A stretch of 64,000 bases of DNA from the NCBI RefSeq assembly GCF_007992715.1, contig NZ_BKAU01000001.1:1612001-1676000 (forward strand), written 5' to 3'. The notes beneath the pieces were generated by a model. The model ran no database searches and had not been told where the DNA came from. It saw only the letters and a program-made list of their open reading frames with translations. This document shows, one piece after another, positions 34,423-42,306 of this stretch; position 1 is the first letter of the stretch; every line of letters begins with the position of its first letter. The DNA comes from Chitinophaga cymbidii. Its GTDB lineage: Bacteria; Bacteroidota; Bacteroidia; Chitinophagales; Chitinophagaceae. A program made the position numbers and the translations under genes.

Positions 34423-35691
34423 TTACACCGCCTCACTGCCGATCTCGAACGCAATGCTCACCTTCGTTCCCTGCGGCGTTCCATCCTCATCATACAGGTC
34501 GAACACCCGGATATTAAAAGTGGTATTGAACAGCGCCTTATACAGGTCCACGCGCTCCATGCAAAGGCTCATGCCTTTGGACACATGACCTTCGTCCCGA
34601 CGCTTGCGCAGCGCCTGATCGCGGCCCACGCCGTTATCCTGTATCTCGCATAACAGCACCGCTTCTTTCAGGCGCCGCCAGTGTATCTGCAGCCGACGGC
34701 TTCCTTCCTTGTTCATCAGCCCATGCCAGATCGCATTTTCCAGAAACGGCTGGATGAGCATGCCTGGCACATGATATTCATCCGGATCGATCCCTTCATC
34801 TACCAGGATGCTGAATTCAAACGGCTTGCTGGTGCGCAGCGCTTCTATCTTCAGGTAATGCCCCAGCAGCTCCACTTCCTCGCGCAGGGAAATGAAGTTC
34901 TTCTCCGAATGCATCAGCACCATGCGCAGCAGCTTGGCGAAGTTGGACAAATAATCGGATGCCTTGTCGATTTCCGAAGCAATGATGCAATGGTAGATGC
35001 CGTTCAGGCAATTGAAAAGAAAATGCGGGTTCATCTGGCTCTTCAGCGTTACCAGCCGGAACTCCGCGAGCTGCTTGTGCAGCAGCTGCACTTCCACTTC
35101 CTGCCGCCGCGCTTTTTCTTCCATCAGCGTCCGCGCGATCTTGGAGGAGCAGATGGCCGCGATCTTTTCCAGCATCATCAGGTGCCCGGCGTTATAAAAG
35201 TACTTACGGGAATGTTCGGAATCTATTACGCCGATCACTTTATTACCGGAATACACCGGCACGGTGATCTCGGAATGCCTTTTTTCATCGTCCACAATAT
35301 AGCGCGGGTCCTGCGAGGTATCTCCCACGATCTCCGCTTTGCCGTGCAGCGCAACGGAGCCTACGATTCCCTGCCCGAGGGGTATTTCTATCGGATCGCG
35401 GATCTCGAAGCGTTCGGGGTTCTTGGGGCCGTAGGCTGCTTTCTGCACCAGCACCCGCCGGTCATCATCGATCAGGTAGATCACACAATCCTCCAGCTGC
35501 AGCTGCGAGATACAGTTCTTGGCAACATCCCACAGGATGTCATCCACCGTATTCTTACCAAAAAGGGAAGTAGTAAAGTAGTTAAGCGTAGCCTCTGCCT
35601 TGTATTTCCGCCGGTAGCGCACCATCTGCCGGAACAGCAGCGCGGCCAGCAGCAAAGTGGCTATAAGGATAATATAATAGACGGCGGGCAT
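34423..35691 (-). CDS. GAF-domain LytS-type sensor histidine kinase
   Basis: A 422-residue membrane kinase from the ATG at 35691 (the TTG at 35727 is unlikely). One membrane helix (about 3-22), a GAF domain at about 45-190 (LGQGIVGSVALHGKAEIVGD), then a His_kinase dimerisation segment with the phospho-acceptor in QMNPHFLFN (His223). The ATPase domain has intact N and G1 boxes (LIQPFLENAIWHGL, IQDNGVG). No LytTR regulator adjoins it, so its partner is encoded elsewhere. The GAF domain suggests sensing of a small cytoplasmic ligand. Confidence 0.88.
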   Translation of the reverse strand: MPAVYYIILIATLLLAALLFRQMVRYRRKYKAEATLNYFTTSLFGKNTVDDILWDVAKNCISQLQLEDCVIYLIDDDRRVLVQKAAYGPKNPERFEIRDPIEIPLGQGIVGSVALHGKAEIVGDTSQDPRYIVDDEKRHSEITVPVYSGNKVIGVIDSEHSRKYFYNAGHLMMLEKIAAICSSKIARTLMEEKARRQEVEVQLLHKQLAEFRLVTLKSQMNPHFLFNCLNGIYHCIIASEIDKASDYLSNFAKLLRMVLMHSEKNFISLREEVELLGHYLKIEALRTSKPFEFSILVDEGIDPDEYHVPGMLIQPFLENAIWHGLMNKEGSRRLQIHWRRLKEAVLLCEIQDNGVGRDQALRKRRDEGHVSKGMSLCMERVDLYKALFNTTFNIRVFDLYDEDGTPQGTKVSIAFEIGSEAV

Positions 35692-35766
35692 GAACTGCAA
35701 GATATGGTGGTGGTATGCATCTCTCAAAATCCGTCCAAAATTTAATCATTTTTCTCCATAGCACGT

Positions 35767-35774
35767 TATCTTTG
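35767..35774 (+). promoter_or_regulatory. pheS: Candidate -7 box for pheS
   Basis: TATCTTTG, an exact TAnnTTTG match, ends five bases before the pheS ATG, so transcription would begin at or within a few bases of the start codon. Confidence 0.5.
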
Positions 35775-35779
35775 TTGCC

Positions 35780-36808
35780 ATGGAGCAGATAGTGCAGCAA
35801 ATTGAAGCCTATAAACAGGAGATCGCCGCCTTCCAGCCGAAGACGGCGGATGAGCTGGAGCAATACCGTATTAAATTCCTCGGAACGAAAGGCCTGGTAA
35901 AAGCCCTTTTCGGGGAGATGAAGTCCGTGCCCAACGAACAAAAGAAGGAGTTCGGGCAGATCCTGAACGCTTTCAAGCAACTGGCGGAAGGCAAATACGA
36001 AGAATTTCAGCAATTGAAAGATGAGGGGGCACAGGCTGGCCATGAGCTGGACCTCACCCTTCCCGCGGAACCGCACCGCCTGGGCACCCGTCACCCTATC
36101 AGCATCCTCCGCAATAAAGCCATCCGCATCTTTGAACGCCTCGGCTTTACCATCGCCGAAGGACCGGAGATAGAAGACGACTGGCACAACTTCACCGCAT
36201 TGAACCTCGCGGAGAACCACCCCGCGCGGGACATGCAGGATACGTTTTACGTCAACCACAATCCCGACTGGCTCCTGCGTACCCATACCTCTTCCGTGCA
36301 GGCCCGTGTGATGGAACAGGGCAACCTGCCCATCCGCATCATCTGCCCCGGCAGGGTATACCGGAACGAAACCATCAGCGCCCGCGCGCATTGTTTCTTC
36401 CACCAGATAGAAGGTCTTTATATCGCGGAAAATGTATCCTTTGCAGACCTGAAGCAAACCCTCTACTACTTTGTACAGGAAATGTTCGGGAAAGATTTCA
36501 AAGTACGTTTCCGTCCTTCCTATTTCCCCTTCACCGAACCAAGCGCGGAAATGGATATCTCCTGCCTTATCTGCGGCGGCGAAGGCTGCAACGTCTGCAA
36601 GCACACCGGCTGGGTAGAGATCCTGGGCTGCGGCATGGTGCACCCCCAGATATTGGAAAACTGCGGCATCGATTCTAAAAAATACACCGGCTTTGCATTC
36701 GGCATCGGCATAGAACGCCTCACCATGCTCAAATACCAGATCAAAGACCTCCGGCTGTTCTCGGAAAACGACCTCCGCTTCCTGAAGCAATTCCAGGGAA
36801 CGGTATAA
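35780..36808 (+). CDS. pheS: Phenylalanyl-tRNA synthetase alpha subunit
   Basis: Charges tRNA-Phe as an alpha2-beta2 complex. 342 residues: an N-terminal coiled coil (about 1-95, KFLGTKGLVKALFGEMKSV), then the class II catalytic core with motif 2 (GRVYRNETISARAHCFFHQIEG) and motif 3 (FGIGIERLTMLKY). A Cys-rich CLICGGEGCNVCKHTGW hairpin is typical of the bacterial alpha chain. pheT is not adjacent; a dehydrogenase gene follows 10 bases later. Confidence 0.97.
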   Translation: MEQIVQQIEAYKQEIAAFQPKTADELEQYRIKFLGTKGLVKALFGEMKSVPNEQKKEFGQILNAFKQLAEGKYEEFQQLKDEGAQAGHELDLTLPAEPHRLGTRHPISILRNKAIRIFERLGFTIAEGPEIEDDWHNFTALNLAENHPARDMQDTFYVNHNPDWLLRTHTSSVQARVMEQGNLPIRIICPGRVYRNETISARAHCFFHQIEGLYIAENVSFADLKQTLYYFVQEMFGKDFKVRFRPSYFPFTEPSAEMDISCLICGGEGCNVCKHTGWVEILGCGMVHPQILENCGIDSKKYTGFAFGIGIERLTMLKYQIKDLRLFSENDLRFLKQFQGTV

Positions 36809-36818
36809 TCATCTGTAC

Positions 36819-37661
36819 ATGATCGAAACAATCGCTGTTTGCGGCGCCGGCACTATGGGCGCCGGCATTGCACAAGTTTCCGCCGCGGCGGGATATTACA
36901 CTTTACTGTTCGACGCCCGGCGCGAAGCGCTGGACAAAGGCATGGCGCAGATCAAAAAGAACCTTGATACCGCCGCCGCAAAAGGCAAGCTCGAACCCGG
37001 CAGGGTCAGCGAAATTTTGTCCAGAGTACGCCCCGTCAACGATGCGCAGGACTGCATCGCCGAGGTGGTCATCGAAGCCATCGTGGAAAGTATCCCCGCC
37101 AAGATCGCCCTCTTCAACCAGCTGGCGGAGATCAATCACAGCGACACCATCTTTGCCACCAACACCTCCTCCCTCTCCGTATCGGAGATCGCCAAAGGCA
37201 TCGTGAACCCCGCCCGCGTAGCCGGCATGCACTTCTTCAACCCGGCGCATCTCATGCAGCTGGTGGAGATCGTCAGCGGCCAGGCCACCAACGACGCCAC
37301 CGCCAACGCACTGTTCGAACTGGCGCGGGAAATGGGCAAAACGCCTGTCCGTGCAAAAGATGCGCCCGGCTTCATCGTGAACCGCGTAGCGCGGCATTAC
37401 TACCTGGAAGCCATGCAGATCGCGGAAGAGAATGTGGCCGGCATACAAACGATAGATCGCCTGCTGGAATCAGCCGGTTTCAGGATGGGGCCCTTTGCAT
37501 TGATGGACCTCATCGGCAATGATGTCAACTACGCCGTTACCCGTTCCTTATATGAAGCATTCGATAAAGCACCCCGCTTCAAACCCGGGCAAATGCAGGC
37601 CGACAAAGTGGCGAAAGGTGAGCTGGGCCGCAAAACCGGGAAAGGCTTTTACGACTATTGA
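36819..37661 (+). CDS. 3-Hydroxybutyryl-CoA dehydrogenase family protein
   Basis: A 280-residue NAD(P)-dependent dehydrogenase of the 3-hydroxyacyl-CoA type. The Rossmann loop is AVCGAGTMGAGIAQ (4-17); FATNTSSLSVSEIA, then GMHFFNPAHLMQLVEI with the catalytic His, and KDAPGFIVNRVARHYYLEA mark the second domain. The size and ending GRKTGKGFYDY match short-chain 3-hydroxybutyryl-CoA dehydrogenase, used in butyrate-type or fatty-acid/phenylacetate routes. It follows pheS by 10 bases; the pairing is probably incidental. Confidence 0.88.
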   Translation: MIETIAVCGAGTMGAGIAQVSAAAGYYTLLFDARREALDKGMAQIKKNLDTAAAKGKLEPGRVSEILSRVRPVNDAQDCIAEVVIEAIVESIPAKIALFNQLAEINHSDTIFATNTSSLSVSEIAKGIVNPARVAGMHFFNPAHLMQLVEIVSGQATNDATANALFELAREMGKTPVRAKDAPGFIVNRVARHYYLEAMQIAEENVAGIQTIDRLLESAGFRMGPFALMDLIGNDVNYAVTRSLYEAFDKAPRFKPGQMQADKVAKGELGRKTGKGFYDY

Positions 37662-37687
37662 TTAACACTTTGAATCTCCTACCTTTG
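37658..37687 (+). promoter_or_regulatory. Promoter of the epimerase gene
   Basis: TTG at 37658-37660, 19 bases, then TACCTTTG at 37680-37687: the full Bacteroidota -33/-7 pattern at the ideal spacing. The start would lie near 37694, about 19 bases before the ATG at 37713. It overlaps the last codon and stop of the preceding dehydrogenase gene. Confidence 0.7.
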
Positions 37688-37712
37688 TGCCTTCACTAAC
37701 GAAGCATTCATC

Positions 37713-38714
37713 ATGATACTTGTGACCGGTGGTTCAGGTTTTCTTGGCAGCTATTTGTTGCGTTCACTGGTGCGGACCGGCAAGCCGGTGCGTGCGCTGT
37801 ATCGCCGGCATATCCCCGTCCAGTTAGCCGGTATCAAAGACCGGGTGGAATGGATGCAGGGCGATGTGCTGGACATCGGCGCGGTGGAAGATGCGATGCA
37901 GGATGTGGAACAGGTATATCATTGCGCCGCGGTGGTATCTTTTCAGCCGGATAAAAGGGCCGAAATGCTCCGGATCAATGTGGAAGGCACCGCCAACGTG
38001 GTGAACCTGGCGCTGGAAAACGGCGTAAAAAAGATGGTGCACGTCAGCTCCGTGGCAGCGCTGGGCCGCGCCCGGCAAGCGGAGGACATCAGCGAAGAAG
38101 CGCAGTGGGAAGACAGCAAACACAACTCCTACTACGCCATCAGCAAACACCTCAGTGAAATTGAAATATGGAGGGGAATAGCGGAAGGGCTGAACGCCGT
38201 GATCGTTAACCCGTCCATTATACTTGGCAGCGGCTTCTGGCACGACGGTTCCGGCATGCTGCTGAAGAACGCCTGGAAAGAATTCCCTTATTATACGGAA
38301 GGCATCAATGGTTTTGTAGATGTGGAGGATGTGGTGGATGTGATGACCGCATTGATGGAAAGCGATATCAGGGGGCAGCGGTACATCCTTTCCGCGGAGA
38401 ACTGGCCTTACCGCCAGCTGTTCACCGTTATGGCGGAAGCCCTCGGGAAAAAGCCGCCGCATATCGCCACCCGCCCCTGGATGGCGGAGCTGGTATGGCG
38501 GCTGGAAAAAATAAAAGGGATGATCACCGGCAAGCGTCCTTTGCTCACCAAAGAAACCGCCCGCACCGCGCAGCAGAAAGTATACTACAACAACAGCAAG
38601 ATATTAAGAGCGCTGCCGGACTTCCGGTTCAAGCCGCTGGAGCAAACGGTGCGGGAGATATCGGCCGCTTTCCTCGCGGAACAGCAGCAGCAATCGCTGC
38701 AACCCAGCCTTTAA
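37713..38714 (+). CDS. NAD-dependent epimerase/dehydratase (extended SDR)
   Basis: A 333-residue extended short-chain dehydrogenase. The Rossmann motif is TGGSGFLGSYLL (5-16), GDVLD follows, and the catalytic Tyr-x3-Lys is SYYAISKHLSE (residues ~144-154); the Ser is in VHVSSVAALG. Resembles dihydroflavonol reductase-like or steroid dehydrogenase-like proteins of bacteria rather than sugar nucleotide epimerases. Substrate unknown. It has its own promoter. Confidence 0.85.
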   Translation: MILVTGGSGFLGSYLLRSLVRTGKPVRALYRRHIPVQLAGIKDRVEWMQGDVLDIGAVEDAMQDVEQVYHCAAVVSFQPDKRAEMLRINVEGTANVVNLALENGVKKMVHVSSVAALGRARQAEDISEEAQWEDSKHNSYYAISKHLSEIEIWRGIAEGLNAVIVNPSIILGSGFWHDGSGMLLKNAWKEFPYYTEGINGFVDVEDVVDVMTALMESDIRGQRYILSAENWPYRQLFTVMAEALGKKPPHIATRPWMAELVWRLEKIKGMITGKRPLLTKETARTAQQKVYYNNSKILRALPDFRFKPLEQTVREISAAFLAEQQQQSLQPSL

Positions 38715-38774
38715 GCAATTAACGCCGCTTAGCACTTCGTCAGAAGTAAAAACCGGCCGTGCATCAAACACAAC

Positions 38775-39482
38775 CTACCCTTTAAACACCAGCGCCAGCA
38801 TCGCCGCCGTCAATGTTTGCTGCAAAGCGGCATCGGCCTTTTCATGTATCCAGGCCCGCGGGCTCTCCCCCGGTATCACCGCCGCTACCGGCACTCCCTT
38901 CAGCTGAAATTCAAAACACATCTTTTCATAACTGTTCCTGATCCCGAAACGGTTATGCGCGGTAATGCGGATCTCGTCAGACGCGGAACGGAGGATACCT
39001 ACCGGTTTGTTATCGTTCAGCTCCAGGAAGGAGATGCTGCGTTTCAGGATCAGCTCCCAGCTCTTCAGCGGTTCCAATGCACTGGCGCCGATATGTATGT
39101 ACCAGAGCGAAGCGTCGCCGGCCAGCTCGTTCAGGTACAACGGCATGGGACGGTTGGAGAAAGTAATGCGCGGCGTGCTCAGCACCTGTACCGGCAGCTG
39201 AACGTCCGTAGCTTTCACCGTAAAGTAAAATGCGTCCGTAACATTTTTGAACTGCTTTGCGGGCGTGTTGGAAGCAACGCCGTTGATCCGGGAAGAAGTG
39301 GTATAACTGCCGGCCGAGATCGTCTTCGCCGTCAGCCAGCCGTCCTGTATCTTCACCGGCAGCTCATGCGCATCCAGGTATAAGCCGGGGTCCTTTTTCT
39401 GCACAACGGTTTTTTTGGTAGCGGTACAGGCTGCCAGCAACAGGCAGAAGGCCGGGATGAACCGGCAAAAGGTTTTTATCAT
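38775..39482 (-). CDS. Lipoprotein of unknown function
   Basis: A 235-residue exported lipoprotein with lipobox LLLAAC at residues 14-19 and mature start TATKKT. The rest is beta-rich and without a domain I recognise (SSRINGVASNTPAKQF, LPVQVLSTPRITFS). It lies 12 bases after lpxD-like on the same strand and is likely co-transcribed, which hints at an envelope role. Confidence 0.65.
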   Translation of the reverse strand: MIKTFCRFIPAFCLLLAACTATKKTVVQKKDPGLYLDAHELPVKIQDGWLTAKTISAGSYTTSSRINGVASNTPAKQFKNVTDAFYFTVKATDVQLPVQVLSTPRITFSNRPMPLYLNELAGDASLWYIHIGASALEPLKSWELILKRSISFLELNDNKPVGILRSASDEIRITAHNRFGIRNSYEKMCFEFQLKGVPVAAVIPGESPRAWIHEKADAALQQTLTAAMLALVFKG

Positions 39483-39494
39483 CCGAATAAAAGT

Positions 39495-40436
39495 TTAACT
39501 GTTCAGCTTTGCCCAGATCTCCGGTATGCGTTTCACCCATCCGAGTTCCCTTTTCTTCTCACGGGCATCTTCCGCGGGGGAACCAAAGTATACTTTACCA
39601 CCTTCTACGGAACTGGGCACACCGCTTTGCGCCAGTACAACCGCGCCTTTGCCGATGGTCAGGTCTTTGGATACGCCCACCTGTCCCCATAAGATCACAT
39701 TGTCTTCAATAATGGCCTTGCCACCGATACCTACCTGCGCCGCAAAAAGACAGTTCTTGCCGATCACGGCGCCATGCCCGATATGGATCACATTGTCCAG
39801 CTTCGTGCCCGCGCCGATGATCGTATCGCCGCTTACGCCCTTGTCGATCGTACAACCCGCACCGATCTCCACATCATGTTCAATGACCACTCTTCCGCAG
39901 CTTTCCAGCTTGTCGTACATCACTTCCCGGTCCGCCCGCTTCTTGAAGTAAAAAGCATCGGCGCCGATAACAGTGCCCGCGTGAATGATCACGTTATCAC
40001 CGATGACGGTATGGTCATAGATGGTAACGTTGGGATGGATGATGCAGTTTTTGCCGATGCGGACATGATGCCCTACAAACACGTTCGGCTGCAATACGGT
40101 GCCTTCTCCTATAACGGCCGTATCGCTGATGGGCGTATGTGCCGGAACAAAGGGACGGAAGCGTTTTACAAGGCTTACATAAGCGCTGAAAGGATCATCG
40201 AGCACCAGTATCGCCTTGCCTTCGGGAACCTCCACCTTCTTGTTGATGATGATGATGGTGGCGGCCGACTGAAGGGAAGCGTTGTAGTACTTCTCAAAAT
40301 CCACAAAGGATATATCGCCGGCTGCTACTTTATGGATCTCGTTGATGCCTGTAGCCATCAGGTTTTCATCACCTGAAAGTGCTGCGCCAATCATCGCAGC
40401 TATTTCTTTTACCGCTATCGGTTTTTCAAACTTCAT
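39495..40436 (-). CDS. LpxD-like UDP-3-O-acylglucosamine N-acyltransferase
   Basis: A 313-residue acyltransferase. The N-terminal uridine-binding domain (about 1-95, AAGDISFVDFEKYYNASL) is followed by left-handed beta-helix hexapeptide repeats with the active-site His in HIGHGAVIGKNC. LpxD adds the second acyl chain in lipid A synthesis. It is ~30 residues shorter than a canonical LpxD and sits away from other lpx genes, so it may be a second, specialised copy; the enzyme family is secure but the exact acceptor is not. Confidence 0.85.
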   Translation of the reverse strand: MKFEKPIAVKEIAAMIGAALSGDENLMATGINEIHKVAAGDISFVDFEKYYNASLQSAATIIIINKKVEVPEGKAILVLDDPFSAYVSLVKRFRPFVPAHTPISDTAVIGEGTVLQPNVFVGHHVRIGKNCIIHPNVTIYDHTVIGDNVIIHAGTVIGADAFYFKKRADREVMYDKLESCGRVVIEHDVEIGAGCTIDKGVSGDTIIGAGTKLDNVIHIGHGAVIGKNCLFAAQVGIGGKAIIEDNVILWGQVGVSKDLTIGKGAVVLAQSGVPSSVEGGKVYFGSPAEDAREKKRELGWVKRIPEIWAKLNS

Positions 40437-40458
40437 ATGAACTTCGTTAAAGTAAGCG

Positions 40459-40466
40459 CAAAGTTA
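40459..40466 (-). promoter_or_regulatory. Candidate -7 box for the LpxD-like gene
   Basis: The minus strand reads TAACTTTG, an exact TAnnTTTG match, ending 22 bases before the ATG at 40436. Confidence 0.45.
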
Positions 40467-40544
40467 GGGGGCGTTATCCACAATTTTTTTTTGCTTGTGA
40501 ATAAAATTTCTTGTAAAATTTTTCTTTTGTGATGAAATTCTTTT

Positions 40545-40635
40545 TAATATTGTGTAGGGAATTTTATTTCCCTGTACTTACTAACCCATTCACATAACAA
40601 GAAAGTCTGATTGTTCTCACGGTCAGACTTTTTTT
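40545..40635 (+). ncRNA. Candidate small RNA of unknown family
   Basis: A TAATATTG -7-like box (40545-40552) precedes GGGAA/TTCCC (a hairpin at 40557-40572). About 30 unpaired bases follow, then a terminator: AAAGTCTGA (40602-40610) pairs with TCAGACTTT (40623-40631), extended by T-G, T-G and G-C pairs, ending in seven T residues. Together they outline an ~80-nt transcript that no flanking gene explains. The -33 element is at a poor distance, so the promoter is uncertain. Confidence 0.45.
40602..40635 (+). terminator. Rho-independent terminator on the plus strand
   Basis: A 9-bp stem AAAGTCTGA/TCAGACTTT, up to 12 bp counting wobble pairs, loop TTCTCA, then TTTTTTT. No plus-strand gene ends upstream of it within 1.8 kb, so it seems to belong to a noncoding transcript. 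Confidence 0.7.
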
Positions 40636-40836
40636 ATTGCCTCTACAACCCGCGCCAACAGAGCGTTTCCACAGATCATACTTTTAAGAACAGATAAAGG
40701 GGATACTCGTCAGACATCGTTTTTAACGGGTAAAAGGCAAGCTTTGGAAGATGACGGTTTTTGTTAAAAAGGGTGCTTCCAGGTATAAAAGGCTACTAAT
40801 TAAACGAATAGCCCGGCGGCGGTCCTGCCGGTTGGG

Positions 40837-40914
40837 CATCTTTATCAACCGGTGGCGGTTATCAAATTCATAAACCGGGGATGTTAATCCTGGAGGTTAG
40901 CCATCTTTATCAAC
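40837..40914. repeat. Partial tandem repeat of the crp-type gene 3' end
   Basis: CATCTTTATCAAC occurs at 40837-40849 and 40902-40914, 65 bases apart. On the minus strand the matching extends further with AACC and CAGGA at the same relative positions. One copy is the crp-type gene's final codons (LIKM, then AN-LQD), the other lies past its stop in a different frame. Confidence 0.5.
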
Positions 40915-41600
40915 TGCTGGAGGCGCAGTATCCTGATCTTCTTGCCCGGAAGGTCTATCACTTTCTCTTTTTTGAACTCGGACAAAAGGCGGATGGCAGA
41001 CTCTGTTGCGGTGCCTACCAGGTTAGCGATCTCTTCTCTTGAAAGGGTAACGTTGATGGTTTGCTCATCTTCTTCCAGCCCGTAAGTTTCTTTGAGCGTA
41101 AGCAGGGTTTCGGCCAGTCTTTCGCGTACCGGCTTCTGGGCAAGGTGCGTGATCTTTGTTTCCGCTCTTCTCAGTTCGCTGGTAAGGATCTGCATCATCC
41201 GGAGGGATAGCGCGGTATCTTTTTGCAATACCTGCAGGAACACATCGCGCGGAATGAAACAAACGGCGCTGTCTTCCAGCACGGTGGCGGTAGCGGTATA
41301 AGGTTCGTTGCTGATGAGAGCTTTATAACCGATGAGGTCTCCCGGTTTTACCAGCCGGATGATCTGGTCGCGGCCTTCGTCTCCGCTGTGGGAGAGTTTT
41401 ACTTTACCGGTATTGATGCAGTAGATACCATAGGGATGCGCGCCTTCCTGGAAAATGACCTGGCCTTTCTTGTAAAGGTTGCATTGCTTTACATGGGCAA
41501 TTGCTTCCGCATGTTCGGGTGCGGAAACCGAAAAAATATCGCTCAGGTATTTACCGCAGTACCTGCACGCTGTGTGATCGCTTGACATAACATACTCCAT
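40884..41600 (-). CDS. Crp/Fnr family transcription regulator
   Basis: A 238-residue DNA-binding regulator. The cyclic-nucleotide-binding beta roll occupies about 35-145 (GQVIFQEGAHPYGIYCINTGKVKLSH). The C-terminal winged helix-turn-helix is at about 165-225 (LSREEIANLVGTATESAIRLLSEF). The N-terminus has Cys at 12, 15 and 40 (ACRYCGKYL), which could bind an iron-sulfur cluster or heme, as in Fnr relatives; that is inference. An alternative ATG is at 41588. Divergent from the pseudouridine synthase. Confidence 0.9.
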   Translation of the reverse strand: MEYVMSSDHTACRYCGKYLSDIFSVSAPEHAEAIAHVKQCNLYKKGQVIFQEGAHPYGIYCINTGKVKLSHSGDEGRDQIIRLVKPGDLIGYKALISNEPYTATATVLEDSAVCFIPRDVFLQVLQKDTALSLRMMQILTSELRRAETKITHLAQKPVRERLAETLLTLKETYGLEEDEQTINVTLSREEIANLVGTATESAIRLLSEFKKEKVIDLPGKKIRILRLQQLIKMANLQD

Positions 41601-41609
41601 AAAACCACT

Positions 41610-42251
41610 ATGGATGCGGCAAAATTACTAATTTACAGGCCCTTAACCAAAGCAAGCATTTTGAACCTTCACTATTTTATCGTGTACAAGCCTTATGAAG
41701 TACTGACCCGCTTCGGCAAAGAAGGAGACAAAGCGGTGTTGTCCGACTTCTTCAAAGTACCGCGGGATGTGTACCCTGTTGGCCGGCTGGATTACGACAG
41801 TGAAGGCTTGCTGATCCTTACCAACGATAAATCCCTCAACCACCGGCTCCTCGATCCCCGCCACGCGCACGAACGGGAATACTGGGTACAGGTAGACGGC
41901 GCGGTGACCGGTGCCGCCATCCGCCAGCTGAACGCAGGCGTGACCATCCGGATAGATGGAAAGGACCATCACGTAAAAGCGCTGGACGCGGAAATATTTG
42001 AACAGGATCCCGTTGTACCTGACCGTCATCCGCCGATCCGTTTCCGCAAGCTCATTCCCGCTCCCTGGATACGGCTGGTATTGAAAGAAGGCAAGAACAG
42101 GCAGGTACGCAGAATGACCGCCGCCGTTGGCTTTCCAACGTTGAGGCTTATCCGTTACCGGATAGAAGGGCTGGACGTTAGCGGCATGCAACCCGGCGAT
42201 ATGGCCACACTTTCACGGGAGGAATTGTACACCGCCCTTCAAATTCGCTGA
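41610..42251 (+). CDS. RluE/RsuA-type 23S rRNA pseudouridine synthase
   Basis: Converts uridine to pseudouridine in rRNA. Catalytic Asp in GRLDYDSEGLLILTND (residues ~59-74); conserved YFIVYKPYEVL start and KEGKNRQVRRM near the end are the other family motifs. There is no N-terminal S4 domain, as in RluE (target U2457 of 23S rRNA in E. coli). The ATG at 41610 is the only ATG before the conserved start, but the -7 box of the divergent regulator lies within it. A TTG at 41661, ~3 codons before the HYFIVYKP motif, could be the true start. Confidence 0.9.
   Translation: MDAAKLLIYRPLTKASILNLHYFIVYKPYEVLTRFGKEGDKAVLSDFFKVPRDVYPVGRLDYDSEGLLILTNDKSLNHRLLDPRHAHEREYWVQVDGAVTGAAIRQLNAGVTIRIDGKDHHVKALDAEIFEQDPVVPDRHPPIRFRKLIPAPWIRLVLKEGKNRQVRRMTAAVGFPTLRLIRYRIEGLDVSGMQPGDMATLSREELYTALQIR
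41620..41627 (-). promoter_or_regulatory. Candidate -7 box for the Crp/Fnr gene
   Basis: The minus strand reads TAATTTTG, an exact TAnnTTTG match, ending 19 bases before the ATG at 41600. It lies inside the first codons of the divergent gene as conventionally started at 41610. Confidence 0.5.
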
Positions 42252-42280
42252 TACCCAATCCAAATATGGCTTAATTTAAT

Positions 42281-42288
42281 TAGGTTTG
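42281..42288 (+). promoter_or_regulatory. Candidate -7 box for yicC
   Basis: TAGGTTTG, an exact TAnnTTTG match, ends 18 bases before the ATG at 42307. Confidence 0.45.
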
Positions 42289-42306
42289 TCACAATAAACA
42301 GATATT

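Larger units (their letters stand above)
40437..40883. other. Gene-free stretch containing a candidate small RNA
   Basis: No protein gene found in 447 bases between lpxD-like and the Crp/Fnr gene. It holds the lpxD-like promoter box (40459-40466), a candidate small RNA with terminator (40545-40635), and a partial copy of the crp 3' end at about 40837-40849 and onward. The rest shows nothing I can name. Confidence 0.7.

Noticed and set aside
40800..40862. Short frame reading PPPVDKDAQPAGPPPGYSFN on the minus strand as a lost gene
   Set aside because: It is 20 codons, has a stop directly before it and no start; the crp-end duplication explains part of it.
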